A stretch of 64,000 bases of DNA from an uncultured Alistipes sp. GTDB taxonomy: Bacteria; Bacteroidota; Bacteroidia; Bacteroidales; Rikenellaceae. Made by a program: the position numbers and the translations under genes. The DNA lies in contig CALUMQ010000028.1 of assembly GCA_944321765.1 (NCBI GenBank), forward strand, positions 1 through 64,000, read 5' to 3'. The notes beneath the pieces were generated by a model, which was given only the letters and a program-made list of their open reading frames with translations, ran no database searches and was not told the origin of the DNA. Below, one piece after another: positions 44,334 to 53,488 of this stretch. Within the stretch, counting starts at the first letter, position 1. Every line of letters starts with the position of its first letter.

Positions 44334-45728
44334 CTAATACCCGAGGATGCGCAGCATCGAACGGTAGGACTGCTCCTTGGCGAACAACCTTGTATAGTAT
44401 TCGTTGTTCGACTTGTCGCGGTCGATGACGATATGCTTCGGCGCGGGGATCAGACAATGCTGGATGCCTCCGAAACCTCCGAGTGACTCCTGATAGGCTC
44501 CCGTGTGGAAGAATCCGATGTATTGGGTGTTTCCGGCCTCGAGTTTCGGGAGGAAGATGGCGTTGGAGTGGCACTCCGAGTTGTAGAAGTCCTCGCTGTC
44601 GCAGGTGAGGCCTCCGAGCAGCACGCGCTGATACTCCTTGTCCCAGTTGTTGATGGCCAGCATGATGTAGCGCTGGTTGATGCCCCACGTGTCGGGCAGG
44701 GTAGTGATAAACGACGAGTCGATCATGTACCAGTTCTCGCGGTCGTTCTGCTGCTTCTGGTTGACGATCGAGTAGAGTGCGGCGCCGCTTTCGCCCACGG
44801 TGAAGGATCCGAATTCGGTGAAGATGTTGGGTTCCTCGATGCCGTTTCTCTGGCAGATGTTCTTGATCTGTGCGACGATCTCCTCGGTCAGGTATTCGTA
44901 GTCGTACTCGAAGTTCAGGGAGTTCTTGATGGGAAATCCTCCGCCGATGTTGAGGCTGTCGAGCTCGGGACAGATGGCCTTCAGCTCGCAGTAGACGTTC
45001 ATGCACTTCGACAGCTCGTTCCAGTAGTAGGCCGTGTCCTTGATGCCGGTATTGATGAAGAAGTGGAGCATTTTGAGCTGAAACTTCTTGCTGTTCTTGA
45101 TCTTGGCCTTGTAGAAGTCCACGATGTCGTTATAGCGGATGCCCAGGCGCGAGGTGTAGAAGTCGAACTTCGGCTCCTCCTCGCAGGCGATGCGTATTCC
45201 GACCTTGCACTTCTTGGTGAAGGCATCCTCGAAGAGGTCGATCTCCTCCTTGTTGTCGAGCACCGGAATCGTGTTGGTGAATCCGTCATTGACGAGCTGG
45301 GCGATGTTTTCGACGTACTGCGGACGTTTGAAACCGTTGCAGATGATGTATCGGTCCTTGTCGATGATGCCACCGTCATAGAGTGCATTGATGATGTGGA
45401 TGTCGTATGCCGACGACGTTTCGAGGTGGATATCGTTCTTCATGGCCTCCTCGAGCACGAAGGAGAAGTGGCTCGACTTGGTGCAGTAGCAGTAGTTGTA
45501 CGACCCCTTGTAGTCGACCTTCGCCATGGCCACATTGAACATCCGCTTGGCGCGGTTGATCTGCTGGGAGATCTTGGGCAGGTAGGTGATCTTGAGCGGC
45601 GTTCCGTATTGCTTGATCAACTCCATGAGGGGGATGTCGTGGAAATTCAGCTCATTGTCCTCGACGGAGAATTCATCCTGAGGGAAGTCGAACGACTGTT
45701 CGATCAGATCGATGTACTTGTCTTTCAT
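44334..45728 (-). CDS. speA: arginine decarboxylase (fold III PLP enzyme, Bacteroidota type)
   Basis: 464 residues from MKDKYIDLIEQSFDFPQDEF, the start I recall for Bacteroides homologues; the frame is open to 45824. It converts arginine to agmatine for polyamine synthesis. The barrel with the PLP lysine lies in YNYCYCTKSSHF, followed by ETSSAYDIHII, the glycine-rich phosphate site LNIGGGFPIKN, and the late CDSEDFY motif with the second-subunit cysteine. It is distant from E. coli SpeA and shorter, so another amino acid substrate is possible. Confidence 0.85.
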   Translation of the reverse strand: MKDKYIDLIEQSFDFPQDEFSVEDNELNFHDIPLMELIKQYGTPLKITYLPKISQQINRAKRMFNVAMAKVDYKGSYNYCYCTKSSHFSFVLEEAMKNDIHLETSSAYDIHIINALYDGGIIDKDRYIICNGFKRPQYVENIAQLVNDGFTNTIPVLDNKEEIDLFEDAFTKKCKVGIRIACEEEPKFDFYTSRLGIRYNDIVDFYKAKIKNSKKFQLKMLHFFINTGIKDTAYYWNELSKCMNVYCELKAICPELDSLNIGGGFPIKNSLNFEYDYEYLTEEIVAQIKNICQRNGIEEPNIFTEFGSFTVGESGAALYSIVNQKQQNDRENWYMIDSSFITTLPDTWGINQRYIMLAINNWDKEYQRVLLGGLTCDSEDFYNSECHSNAIFLPKLEAGNTQYIGFFHTGAYQESLGGFGGIQHCLIPAPKHIVIDRDKSNNEYYTRLFAKEQSYRSMLRILGY

Positions 45729-45888
45729 GGCTCGTTGGCGAAGTTTTCTGCAATCCGGCTCGGCTACATGACGGAAATTTGATCGAAGTAGCTCGATCGG
45801 ATTGTCTGGATTTTCGGAATGCAAAGCAAGTGAATATTTTTCGTATAACCAACATTTTGCTTCGATATTTTGAAAAACCGGGACATCT

Positions 45889-45920
45889 TTTGTTTTTTTA
45901 TGCGAAAAAAGGTAATTTTG
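45889..45920 (+). promoter_or_regulatory. promoter of the HU-like/sigma-54 activator/lptE/secG operon
   Basis: TTTG (45889-45892), 20 nt, then TAATTTTG (45913-45920): ideal spacing, 26 nt before the GTG start at 45947. The rest of the gap back to 45729 shows no further element. Confidence 0.7.
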
Positions 45921-45946
45921 GAGCCGTATTTTAAAGCATAACGACC

Positions 45947-46915
45947 GTGCTGACTCAATCCATCGCGCAATATCTGACGTCGCACAAGCGGCTTGTCATT
46001 CCCCAACTCGGAACATTCATCGTCAAGGAACCGGGACGGAGCATACTGTTTTCGGAGTTGCTCAAACGCGACGACGGCGTATTGCGGGGTGTGCTCCGCG
46101 AGACGGGGCTGAGCGAGCTCGAGGCGGCCGGCGAGATCGACCGTTTCGTCTTCGAGGTGCGCCACGCCATTCAGAGCGGTGCGACCTGCCCGCTGCCGGG
46201 ACTCGGGGAGTTGAGGCCCGGAGCCAACGGCACTATCGCTTTCCATTACGATCCTACGACGGCATCCTCCGCAGCAACCCCCGCCGGGAGTCCCGAGTCC
46301 GCAGCTCCTGCTGTGAATCCGGTTGAGGCCTCCGCCGATCGGACGTCGGCCCGGACCGCTGCCATACCTCCGGCGGAGAGTCCGATGTCCTCCGCGATGC
46401 CTCATGCCGCAACCTCCCGACGCCATCCTGATGTCTCCGAGGCCCCCGAAGCCTCCGAAGCGCCCGCATCCGCTGCATGGGCCGGAGCATCCGAACCTGC
46501 CGCAACGTCTGACGCATCTGAGACTTCCCGTCCGCAGTCCCGTCGGGAAACGGCCGATCGGGTGGCACGTTCTGTCGAGCATGCTTTCACCGATCCCTAT
46601 GTGTCGCCCTCGGCGAAGATGAATCCCGACCCGTCGGTCCGGGGACTGCGCTACGGCAAGGCGCCGAAGAACACCAGCGGCTATACGTTCGTCGACCGTC
46701 CGACGCGCCGACGCGCCGACCGTTTTCTGTGGATAGCCATTGCTGCGGCCGTCATTGCGCTTGCGGCCATCGGCTTCGGTTACTGGCGCGAGCGCCACGA
46801 TCAGGAGATTGCCGAACAGGAGTACCTGGAGTACCGCCATATGATCGATTCCTCGACGAATCAGTCCGATGCGGCAGCCGACGAATCCCAAACAGCACAA
46901 CCTGCACAAAACTGA
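45947..46915 (+). CDS. HU-CCDC81-type domain protein with a membrane helix
   Basis: 322 residues, GTG start. The first 100 residues or so form an HU/CCDC81-like domain (IAQYLTSHKRLVIPQLGTFI). A long Pro/Ala/Ser/Glu-rich region of low complexity covers about 105-215. One membrane helix lies near 262-280 (RFLWIAIAAAVIALAAIGF), and the tail is short and polar. Many Bacteroidota relatives carry a SPOR domain at the end; it is missing here. The stop is 4 nt before the sigma-54-type activator, so the two are coupled. Function unknown; a nucleoid- or peptidoglycan-linked envelope role is possible. Confidence 0.75.
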   Translation: MLTQSIAQYLTSHKRLVIPQLGTFIVKEPGRSILFSELLKRDDGVLRGVLRETGLSELEAAGEIDRFVFEVRHAIQSGATCPLPGLGELRPGANGTIAFHYDPTTASSAATPAGSPESAAPAVNPVEASADRTSARTAAIPPAESPMSSAMPHAATSRRHPDVSEAPEASEAPASAAWAGASEPAATSDASETSRPQSRRETADRVARSVEHAFTDPYVSPSAKMNPDPSVRGLRYGKAPKNTSGYTFVDRPTRRRADRFLWIAIAAAVIALAAIGFGYWRERHDQEIAEQEYLEYRHMIDSSTNQSDAAADESQTAQPAQN

Positions 46916-46919
46916 ATAG

Positions 46920-48185
46920 ATGACAGATCTTACGACCGTAAAACAACGTTTCGGCATCATCGGCGTCTCTCCGCTGCTGGACAGAGCGCTGGAGGTTGCC
47001 TTGCGTGTGGCGCCGACCGACTTGTCGGTGCTTGTTACGGGCGAGAGCGGAGTGGGCAAGGAGTTTTTCCCGCAGGTGATTCACGCTTTTTCGTCCCGTA
47101 AGCACAACAAATACATTGCCGTGAACTGCGCGGCGATTCCCGAAGGGACGATCGATTCCGAACTTTTCGGACACGAGAAGGGGGCCTTTACCGGAGCGCT
47201 GGAGGCCCGGAAGGGCTACTTCGAGGAGGCGGACGGCGGCACGATCTTTCTCGACGAGGTTGCCGAGCTGCCCCATTCGACACAGGCGCGCCTGCTGCGC
47301 GTGCTGCAGACGGGCGAGTTCATCCGCGTGGGCTCGTCAAAGGTCCAGAAGACCAACGTCCGCGTAGTGGCCGCCACGAACACCGATCTGCAGGAGGCCA
47401 TCGCGCAAGGCCGTTTCCGCGAGGACCTCTACTACCGCCTGGGGACGGTGCCCATCACGGTTCCGGCCCTGCGCGAACGCAAGGAGGATATTCCGCTGCT
47501 GTTCCGCAAATTTGCGGCGGATGTGGCCGTGCAGTACCGCATGCCGGCCGTGACGCTCGACGATGCGGCGCGCGAGATGTTGAAGAATTACTATTGGAGG
47601 GGCAATATCCGCCAGTTGAAGAACGTTGCTGAGCAGATCTCGGCCATCGAACAGGAGCGGGTCATCACGGTTCCCATCCTTTCGAAATACCTTCCCGAGG
47701 AGAGCGGCGGAACACCGGTCCGCACGGCTGCACCGCGCGCGGATGCCGATATGTCGACCGAACGAGAACTGCTCTACAAGGTGCTTTTCGACATGCGAGC
47801 CGACATCAACGATCTCAAGCGGATGATGACGGAGCTGATGCGCAATGCCTCGTCGTACCACGAGGCGCCGCGCGACATCCGCGGGCTGCTGCCCTCCTCC
47901 ACGCAGAGCAGCTATGTTCCGGTGGCTGCGGCAACAACGCCCTGCCCTCCGGCCGGGGATGTGAGCCGCAGGCCGGAGGTTCCTGAGGCCCCGGTGTACG
48001 CCGAGAGCGAGGAGGTGACCGATGAGCCGCCTCGCGAGAAGACCAAAGCCGACATGCAGCGCGAGCAGATCATCCGGGCGCTGAAACGCAACAACGGCCG
48101 ACGGCGGGAGGCTGCCGCGGAGTTGTTCATGTCGGAGCGAACGCTTTACCGGAAGATCAAGGAGCTGGGTATCGAGGATCTTTGA
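46920..48185 (+). CDS. sigma-54 interaction domain transcriptional regulator without a receiver domain
   Basis: 421 residues. The AAA+ domain begins almost at once: Walker A GESGVGKE near residue 40, the sigma-54 contact loop GAFTGA near 88, Walker B GGTIFLDEVAEL, and the arginine finger region RFREDLYYRL. A linker of about 100 residues and a Fis-type helix-turn-helix (RREAAAELFMSERTLYRKI) follow. There is no N-terminal receiver, GAF or PAS domain, so activity must be set by level or by a partner. It is coupled to the HU-like gene upstream and precedes lptE by 28 nt. Confidence 0.92.
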   Translation: MTDLTTVKQRFGIIGVSPLLDRALEVALRVAPTDLSVLVTGESGVGKEFFPQVIHAFSSRKHNKYIAVNCAAIPEGTIDSELFGHEKGAFTGALEARKGYFEEADGGTIFLDEVAELPHSTQARLLRVLQTGEFIRVGSSKVQKTNVRVVAATNTDLQEAIAQGRFREDLYYRLGTVPITVPALRERKEDIPLLFRKFAADVAVQYRMPAVTLDDAAREMLKNYYWRGNIRQLKNVAEQISAIEQERVITVPILSKYLPEESGGTPVRTAAPRADADMSTERELLYKVLFDMRADINDLKRMMTELMRNASSYHEAPRDIRGLLPSSTQSSYVPVAAATTPCPPAGDVSRRPEVPEAPVYAESEEVTDEPPREKTKADMQREQIIRALKRNNGRRREAAAELFMSERTLYRKIKELGIEDL

Positions 48186-48213
48186 GCCCCGTTCCGTCAA
48201 ACAGAAGTGACGA

Positions 48214-48750
48214 ATGCTGAAACGTTTCAGAAACTTGAATTTGAATTTTAGGATGCTTGTCGCCACGGTGGGGCTGTGCCTGCTGACGGGTTGCGGCGTT
48301 GCGATCAAGTATTCGTTTTCGGGCGCTTCGATTCCGCCCGACGCCAAGACCTTCTCGGTGGCCTATTTCCCCAACAATGCCACGATGGTTTCGCCGATTC
48401 TGAGCTCGACGCTGACGGACGCACTGGTCGACATGTTCACGCGGCGAACGCGCCTGACGCAGGTCGACGAGGGGGGAGACTTCGCCTTCGAGGGCGAGAT
48501 CACGAACTACACCTCGACGACGGCCTCGGTGTCGAGCGACGACAACGCGCTGTTGAACCGTCTGACGATCACCGTCCGGGTGCGCTTCACGAATGCCCTC
48601 GACGAGAAGATGTCGTTCAACAAGACCTTCTCGGCCTACGAGGACTACGAATCGACGCAGCTGCTGACCGAGGTCGAGGGAACCCTGATTCCGGAGATTG
48701 TCGACAAGCTGGTGACCGACATTTTCCAGGCTTCGGCCTCCAACTGGTAA
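48214..48750 (+). CDS. lptE: LptE family LPS-assembly lipoprotein
   Basis: 178 residues. The hydrophobic start MLVATVGLCLLTGC ends in a lipobox, after an N-terminal stretch of 13 residues that could be skipped by using the ATG at 48253. LptE plugs the LptD barrel that delivers LPS to the outer surface. The LptE/RlpB-like fold is suggested by KTFSVAYFPNNATMVSPIL, LTQVDEGGDFAFEGEITNY and FNKTFSAYEDYEST. It lies between the activator and secG. Confidence 0.9.
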   Translation: MLKRFRNLNLNFRMLVATVGLCLLTGCGVAIKYSFSGASIPPDAKTFSVAYFPNNATMVSPILSSTLTDALVDMFTRRTRLTQVDEGGDFAFEGEITNYTSTTASVSSDDNALLNRLTITVRVRFTNALDEKMSFNKTFSAYEDYESTQLLTEVEGTLIPEIVDKLVTDIFQASASNW

Positions 48751-48762
48751 TCCGTGCGGACG

Positions 48763-49260
48763 ATGAAGGAGATGACAGAAGATATGAGTTCCTCCGTTAT
48801 GCTGCGGGGTATCGGTTCGACGGCGGATGCCGAGGCGCTCACGGCGCGTTATCCGTGGTTTCTGCCGGCTCGTGTCGTGCGGGCGAACCTCTCGGGTGAA
48901 TCCGATCCGCGGTTGTCGGTCATGGCTCCGTGGCGGGCGGAGAGTTCGCTGAGCCGTCCTGCGATCGATGCCGGCGAGCTCACGCGCCTTACCTCGGAGG
49001 AGATCATCGACCGCTTTCTCTGCGAGGAGGATCTGCGTATCGTGGCCGAGGAGGGGGAACCCGAGGAGGAGGTGACCACCGAGGCGGCTCTCGACGAAGA
49101 CGACGAACTGGTGAGCGAGGATCTTGCCGGGATCTATCTTGCCCAGGGGCTTCGGGACCGAGCCATAGCGATTTATCGCAAATTAAGTTTGCTAAATCCC
49201 GAAAAAAGTGTTTACTTTGCCGAGCTTATCGACAAAATAGAAAACAATATTAAAATTTAA
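48763..49260 (+). CDS. conserved small acidic protein between lptE and secG
   Basis: 165 residues from MKEMTEDMSSSVML; GTG at 48754 and ATG at 48772 are other possible starts. No signal peptide. The middle is very acidic (EEGEPEEEVTTEAALDEDDE), and the end resembles a single TPR-like helix pair (DLAGIYLAQGLRDRAIAIYRK). I do not recognise a function. It ends 4 nt before secG and is clearly part of the operon. Confidence 0.8.
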   Translation: MKEMTEDMSSSVMLRGIGSTADAEALTARYPWFLPARVVRANLSGESDPRLSVMAPWRAESSLSRPAIDAGELTRLTSEEIIDRFLCEEDLRIVAEEGEPEEEVTTEAALDEDDELVSEDLAGIYLAQGLRDRAIAIYRKLSLLNPEKSVYFAELIDKIENNIKI

Positions 49261-49264
49261 GGAT

Positions 49265-49678
49265 ATGTTATACACGATTTGCATTGCTCTGATACTGGTA
49301 GCGAGCGTTCTGGTGATCCTCGCCGTGCTGGTTCAGAACCCCAAGAGCGGCATGGCCGCCAATTTCGGTGCTTCGAACCAGGTGATGGGCGTACGTGAGA
49401 CCACGAACTTTCTGGAGAAATTCACCTGGGCAATGGCCATCGCCATTGTTGTGCTGAGTCTCGTGGCAACGCTGGCCATGGACAGCTCGAAGGTCGCTCA
49501 GAGCAACGCGGAGATTTCGCGCGATGCCAAGGCTCTTCAGGAGCGCCTGATTGAGGACGAGGCTTCGGCCATGCCGCAGGCTGAGATTCCGGCCGCTACG
49601 GAGCAGCCTTCGGAGGCACCGGCCGCCACGGAGCAGTCGTCGGAGACGCCGGCTGCCGGAGCATCCCAGGCCGAGTAG
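49265..49678 (+). CDS. secG: preprotein translocase subunit SecG
   Basis: 137 residues. SecG assists SecYE-SecA export across the inner membrane. Two membrane helices (TICIALILVASVLVILAVLV and FTWAMAIAIVVLSLVATLAM) flank the conserved QNPKSGMAANFG loop. The C-terminus is a long Ala/Glu/Pro tail with direct repeats of the type EAPAATEQSSE, longer than in E. coli SecG. It is the last gene of the operon. Confidence 0.95.
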   Translation: MLYTICIALILVASVLVILAVLVQNPKSGMAANFGASNQVMGVRETTNFLEKFTWAMAIAIVVLSLVATLAMDSSKVAQSNAEISRDAKALQERLIEDEASAMPQAEIPAATEQPSEAPAATEQSSETPAAGASQAE

Positions 49679-49852
49679 GCGGTCCCTTTTCCGCCGGGTG
49701 GTACCGGGCGCTTGCCGATCGAATCGCCCGTCGGTTGATTCCCGCAAATGGGGGACCTCACAGGCGAATGCCGATCGAGCGCTCCGGAAATGTTTCCGGA
49801 GAGAGGCCCGGACGGGAGACGTAAAAAGAGCCTTCCATGAAAACACCCCTTC

Positions 49853-49890
49853 GAAAAAACACTGCAACAGACATGTTGCAGTGTTTTTTC
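49853..49890 (+). terminator. terminator of the secG operon
   Basis: A 16-bp perfect stem (49853-49868 with 49875-49890) has a 6-nt loop and a T6 run inside its right arm. It lies 175 nt past secG; the sequence between them shows nothing recognisable. Confidence 0.85.
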
Positions 49891-50122
49891 GTTCGCTGGA
49901 GCCTCCCGCAAGCCCGCTTTATACCGACTTCGGACAGAACTTCTCGTTGACAAACGAATAAACAATCTCTGTTTTTTGTAACTTTACACCGCCGGCTTCT
50001 CGTTGCCGGCGGGACCTTCCGCGATCCGGCGGCTTCGCACTCCCGACTGTGCGATTCCGTACAACCGCCTTTCCCCCCCCCTTTGCGGATTACAGACAAG
50101 CAAACCTAAATCATAAACTCAA
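49891..50122 (+). other. leader region of the GH3 gene
   Basis: A weak -7 box TAACTTTA is at 49979-49986, without a good -33. A perfect 8-bp hairpin (49989-49996 with 50005-50012) follows directly, so it would be near the 5' end of the mRNA. The leader of about 130 nt contains a run of nine C (50073 onward). No gene is seen. Confidence 0.4.
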
Positions 50123-52357
50123 ATGAAACGTGATTTTCTGTACCATCGAATCCCGATGTTGCTGACGTTCGCTGCGCTGCTGGGCAGTTGCGGACGTACC
50201 TCGGGACCGAAAGTTGCCCCTTATCTGGATGAAAACGCCCCGCTTGAAACGCGTATCGAGGATGCCTTGTCGCGCATGACCCTCGAAGAGAAGGTTGCCG
50301 TTCTCCATGCCCAGTCGAAGTTCTCCTCGGCGGGCGTTCCGCGCCTGGGCATTCCCGAGGTGTGGTGCACGGACGGCCCTCACGGTATCCGCCCCGAGGT
50401 GCTGTGGGACGAATGGGACCAGGCCGGCTGGACGAACGACTCCTGTACGGCTTTTCCGGCCTTGACGTGCCTGGCCGCGACGTGGAACCCCGAGATGTCG
50501 GCCCTCTACGGACGGTCGATCGGCGAGGAGGCCCGCTACCGGGAGAAGGATGTGCTGCTGGGCCCGGGAGTGAACATCTACCGCCTGCCGCTCAACGGAC
50601 GAAACTTCGAGTACATGGGCGAGGATCCCTATCTCTCGTCGCGCATGGTGGTGCCCTATGTCCAGGGGGTGCAGACAAACGGCGTGGCGGCCTGTGTCAA
50701 ACACTTTGCGCTCAACAACCAGGAGGTGAACCGCACCCGGGTGAATGTGGTGGTCGACGACCGTGCACTGCATGAGATCTATCTTCCGGCGTTCCGGGCT
50801 GCCGTCAAGGAGGGCGGTGCCTGGGCCATCATGGGGGCGTACAACCGTTACAAGGGCGAACATTGCTGTCACAACAGCTATCTGCTCAACGACATTCTCA
50901 AGAAGGAGTGGGGCTTCGACGGTGTAGTCATCTCCGACTGGGGCGGAGTGCACGATACGAAGCAGGCCATCGAGAACGGACTCGACATGGAGTTCGGATC
51001 GTGGACCAACGGCCTCTCGTGGGGAGCGAGCAACGCATACGACAACTACTATCTGGCGCGGCCGTACCTCGAACTGCTGCGCCGGGGCGAGGCCTCCGAG
51101 GCGACGCTTGACGACAAGGTGCGTCGGGTGCTGCGTCTGATCTTCCGCACGGCAATGAACACGCACAAACCCTTCGGATCGTTGAACTCCCCGGAGCACC
51201 TTGCTGCGGCACGACGCATTGCCGGTGAAGGCATGGTGCTGTTGAAGAACGACGGCAGTGTGCTGCCGTTCGATCCCGGCACGATGAAGCGCCTGCTGGT
51301 CGTGGGGGAGAATGCCGTGAAGATGATGACCGTCGGCGGCGGCTCGTCGTCGCTGAAGGTGCGCCACGAGTGCACGCCTCTCGAAGGACTCCGCAAGGCG
51401 GCAGGTGACGGCGTGGAGGTGCTTTACGAACGCGGGTATGTGGGCGACGTCTCGACCGACTACAACGGAGTTGACAGCGGTCAGGATCTCACCGAGACCC
51501 GTACGGCCGGGGAGTTGCTCGCCGATGCGGTTGCTGCGGCCAGAGAGGCCGATGCCGTGTTGTTCGTCGGCGGACTCAACAAGAGCGGACATCAGGATTG
51601 CGAAGGGGCCGACCGTCTCTCCTACGGGCTTCCCTATGGACAGGATACGGTGATCGAGGCTCTTGCTGCAGCGAATCCACGCCTGGCGGTGGTGCTCGTT
51701 TCGGGCAATGCCGTGGCGATGCCGTGGATCGATCGGGTGCCGGCCGTTCTCGAGGCCTGGTTCTCGGGGTCGGAGGCCGGCAATGCCTTGGCTGATGTCG
51801 TGTTCGGTGCGGTGAATCCTTCGGGCAAGCTGCCCTTCTCGTTCCCGGTTCGGCTGGAGGACAACGGTGCCATCGCGCTGGGTGAATATCCCGGAGGGGA
51901 TTCTGTAACCTACCGTGAGGGGTTGTTTGTCGGCTACCGGTGGTTGGAGTCCAAGGGAATTGTTCCTCTGTTTGCCTTCGGACACGGTCTGAGCTATACG
52001 ACCTTCTCCATCTCCGATGTGCGCAGCGACCGGACGTCGCTGGGATCCGACGGACGGATCCGTGTCTCTGCCGATGTGACCAATACGGGCGATCGAGCCG
52101 GTGCGGAGGTCGTACAACTCTATATCGGTGATGAGGAGTCGTCGCTGCCGCGTCCCGTGAAGGAGCTGAAGGGCTTCCAGAAGGTCAGCCTTGCCCCGGG
52201 TGAGACCCGGACGGTAACCTTCGACATCACTCCCGAACAGTTGCAGTACTACGACGACCGACAGGGAGCCTGGGGTGCCGAGGCAGGACGCTTTACGGCC
52301 TTCGTAGGGGCTGCTTCGGACGATATCCGCGGAACGGTTACCTTCGAACTGAAGTGA
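50123..52357 (+). CDS. GH3 family beta-glucosidase-type lipoprotein
   Basis: 744 residues. The N-terminus MKRDFLYHRIPMLLTFAALL ends in the lipobox LGSC, so it is lipid-anchored. The GH3 barrel has WCTDGPHGIRPEV, the catalytic Asp in GVVISDWGGVHDT near residue 271, then the alpha/beta sandwich domain and a C-terminal fibronectin III-like domain (RVSADVTNTGDRAGAEVVQL). GH3 enzymes release glucose or xylose from the non-reducing ends of beta-glycans; the exact sugar is not readable. It stands alone between terminators. Confidence 0.94.
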   Translation: MKRDFLYHRIPMLLTFAALLGSCGRTSGPKVAPYLDENAPLETRIEDALSRMTLEEKVAVLHAQSKFSSAGVPRLGIPEVWCTDGPHGIRPEVLWDEWDQAGWTNDSCTAFPALTCLAATWNPEMSALYGRSIGEEARYREKDVLLGPGVNIYRLPLNGRNFEYMGEDPYLSSRMVVPYVQGVQTNGVAACVKHFALNNQEVNRTRVNVVVDDRALHEIYLPAFRAAVKEGGAWAIMGAYNRYKGEHCCHNSYLLNDILKKEWGFDGVVISDWGGVHDTKQAIENGLDMEFGSWTNGLSWGASNAYDNYYLARPYLELLRRGEASEATLDDKVRRVLRLIFRTAMNTHKPFGSLNSPEHLAAARRIAGEGMVLLKNDGSVLPFDPGTMKRLLVVGENAVKMMTVGGGSSSLKVRHECTPLEGLRKAAGDGVEVLYERGYVGDVSTDYNGVDSGQDLTETRTAGELLADAVAAAREADAVLFVGGLNKSGHQDCEGADRLSYGLPYGQDTVIEALAAANPRLAVVLVSGNAVAMPWIDRVPAVLEAWFSGSEAGNALADVVFGAVNPSGKLPFSFPVRLEDNGAIALGEYPGGDSVTYREGLFVGYRWLESKGIVPLFAFGHGLSYTTFSISDVRSDRTSLGSDGRIRVSADVTNTGDRAGAEVVQLYIGDEESSLPRPVKELKGFQKVSLAPGETRTVTFDITPEQLQYYDDRQGAWGAEAGRFTAFVGAASDDIRGTVTFELK

Positions 52358-52410
52358 TCTGTTTTCGGGGATTCCGACCCGGATCCAGATTGCGAATCCG
52401 TGCATACGAG

Positions 52411-52443
52411 AAAGTCCGCCGCTTGCATAAGCGGCGGACTTTT
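52411..52443 (+). terminator. terminator after the GH3 gene
   Basis: A 14-bp perfect stem (52411-52424 with 52429-52442) has a 4-nt loop and A/T-rich ends. It may also serve the convergent cdaA. The gap from here to 52579 shows nothing else. Confidence 0.8.
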
Positions 52444-52579
52444 CATATGTTGGCCATCTGCCGGCCGACGAAAGAGAGAAGCTCGGTCGGGCGTTGTTCT
52501 GGCGGACGATTCCGGTCCGCGTGCGTTTGCTGTCTTTTGTGTGTGGAAGACCCGAACGGCACGGCGTGCTGCCCGATTT

Positions 52580-53386
52580 TTATTCGGCGACCTCTTTTTT
52601 TGCCCGGGAACGTTTGCGCGAATTGATCGTCAGGTAACGTTGCAGGGTTTGTTGCAGCCGCACGGGGTCGAGATGCTGCCGGATCTCCCCGCCCTGGGCG
52701 ATGGAGATCTCTCCGGTCTCCTCCGAGACAACGATAATGATGGCATCGGAGATCTCGCTCATGCCGATGGCTGCGCGGTGGCGCGTGCCGAACGATTTGG
52801 GCACGTCACTCTGCGTGACGGGGAGGATGCACTTGGCTGCCACGATGCGGTCGCCCTCGATCAGTACGGCGCCGTCGTGCAGCGGAGCGTTCTTGAAGAA
52901 GATGTTTTTCAACAGCGGAGTCGAGACCTTGGCGTCGAGGGCGATGCCGCCTTCGGCGATCAGCCGCAGGTCGCTCTGCTGCCCGATGACGATCAGGGCG
53001 CCGGTTTTTGTCTCGGCCATTTCGCGACAGGCCGTGACGATGGGTGAGACGTTGGTCTCGATGGAGTCATCCCCGGCCGAGAAGATGCGGGTGATGAAGT
53101 TGAAGTGCTTCTGCCTCATTCCGATCATCTGGAGGAATCGCCGCAGCTCGGGCTGGAAAACGATGATCAGCGCGATGGCGCCCACGGAGATCAGCTGTCC
53201 GAGGATGGTGGAGAGCAGCTCCATGTTGAGGGCCTTCACGACGACCCAGAGCAGGTATACGGCGATGATGCCCGAAAGGATGTAGGGGGCATTGGTGCCT
53301 TTGGTCATGCGGTAGATCCAATACATGATCAGCGCCACCAGGACGATGTCGATCAGGTCGATGAATGTGAAAGGAACGAATCCCAT
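52580..53386 (-). CDS. cdaA: diadenylate cyclase CdaA
   Basis: 268 residues. CdaA makes c-di-AMP from two ATP and is membrane-bound. Three helices lie in the first 80 residues (DLIDIVLVALIMYWI, YILSGIIAVYLLWVVV, LISVGAIALIIVF). The DisA_N domain carries the catalytic DGA (LHDGAVLIEGD, near 168) and RHRAA (near 200). No CdaR or GlmM partner is adjacent. It is transcribed alone from a -7 box just upstream. Confidence 0.95.
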   Translation of the reverse strand: MGFVPFTFIDLIDIVLVALIMYWIYRMTKGTNAPYILSGIIAVYLLWVVVKALNMELLSTILGQLISVGAIALIIVFQPELRRFLQMIGMRQKHFNFITRIFSAGDDSIETNVSPIVTACREMAETKTGALIVIGQQSDLRLIAEGGIALDAKVSTPLLKNIFFKNAPLHDGAVLIEGDRIVAAKCILPVTQSDVPKSFGTRHRAAIGMSEISDAIIIVVSEETGEISIAQGGEIRQHLDPVRLQQTLQRYLTINSRKRSRAKKEVAE

Positions 53387-53423
53387 CGCGAAGCGGAATA
53401 AATTAGGTCGGTTTACTTACGTG

Positions 53424-53431
53424 CAAATGTA
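53424..53431 (-). promoter_or_regulatory. -7 box of cdaA
   Basis: TACATTTG on the minus strand, 37 nt before the cdaA ATG. It lies right beside the terminator of the OmpH gene. Confidence 0.5.
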
Positions 53432-53432
53432 T

Positions 53433-53467
53433 AAAAAAATACCGACTTCACCCCACAGGTGAAGCCG
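53433..53467 (-). terminator. terminator of the OmpH/Skp-like gene
   Basis: A 10-bp stem with one G-T pair (53443-53452 with 53458-53467) is followed on the minus strand by a seven-T run. Confidence 0.85.
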
Positions 53468-53488
53468 GATTTTGTTGATGCCGGGGTG

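Noticed and set aside
49540-50099. Small open frames between secG and the GH3 gene
   Set aside because: They overlap secG or the terminator in other frames and have no start signals or recognisable domains.
50111-52405. A 764-codon open frame opposite the GH3 gene
   Set aside because: Shadow of a GH3 gene with intact motifs, promoter side and terminator on the plus strand.
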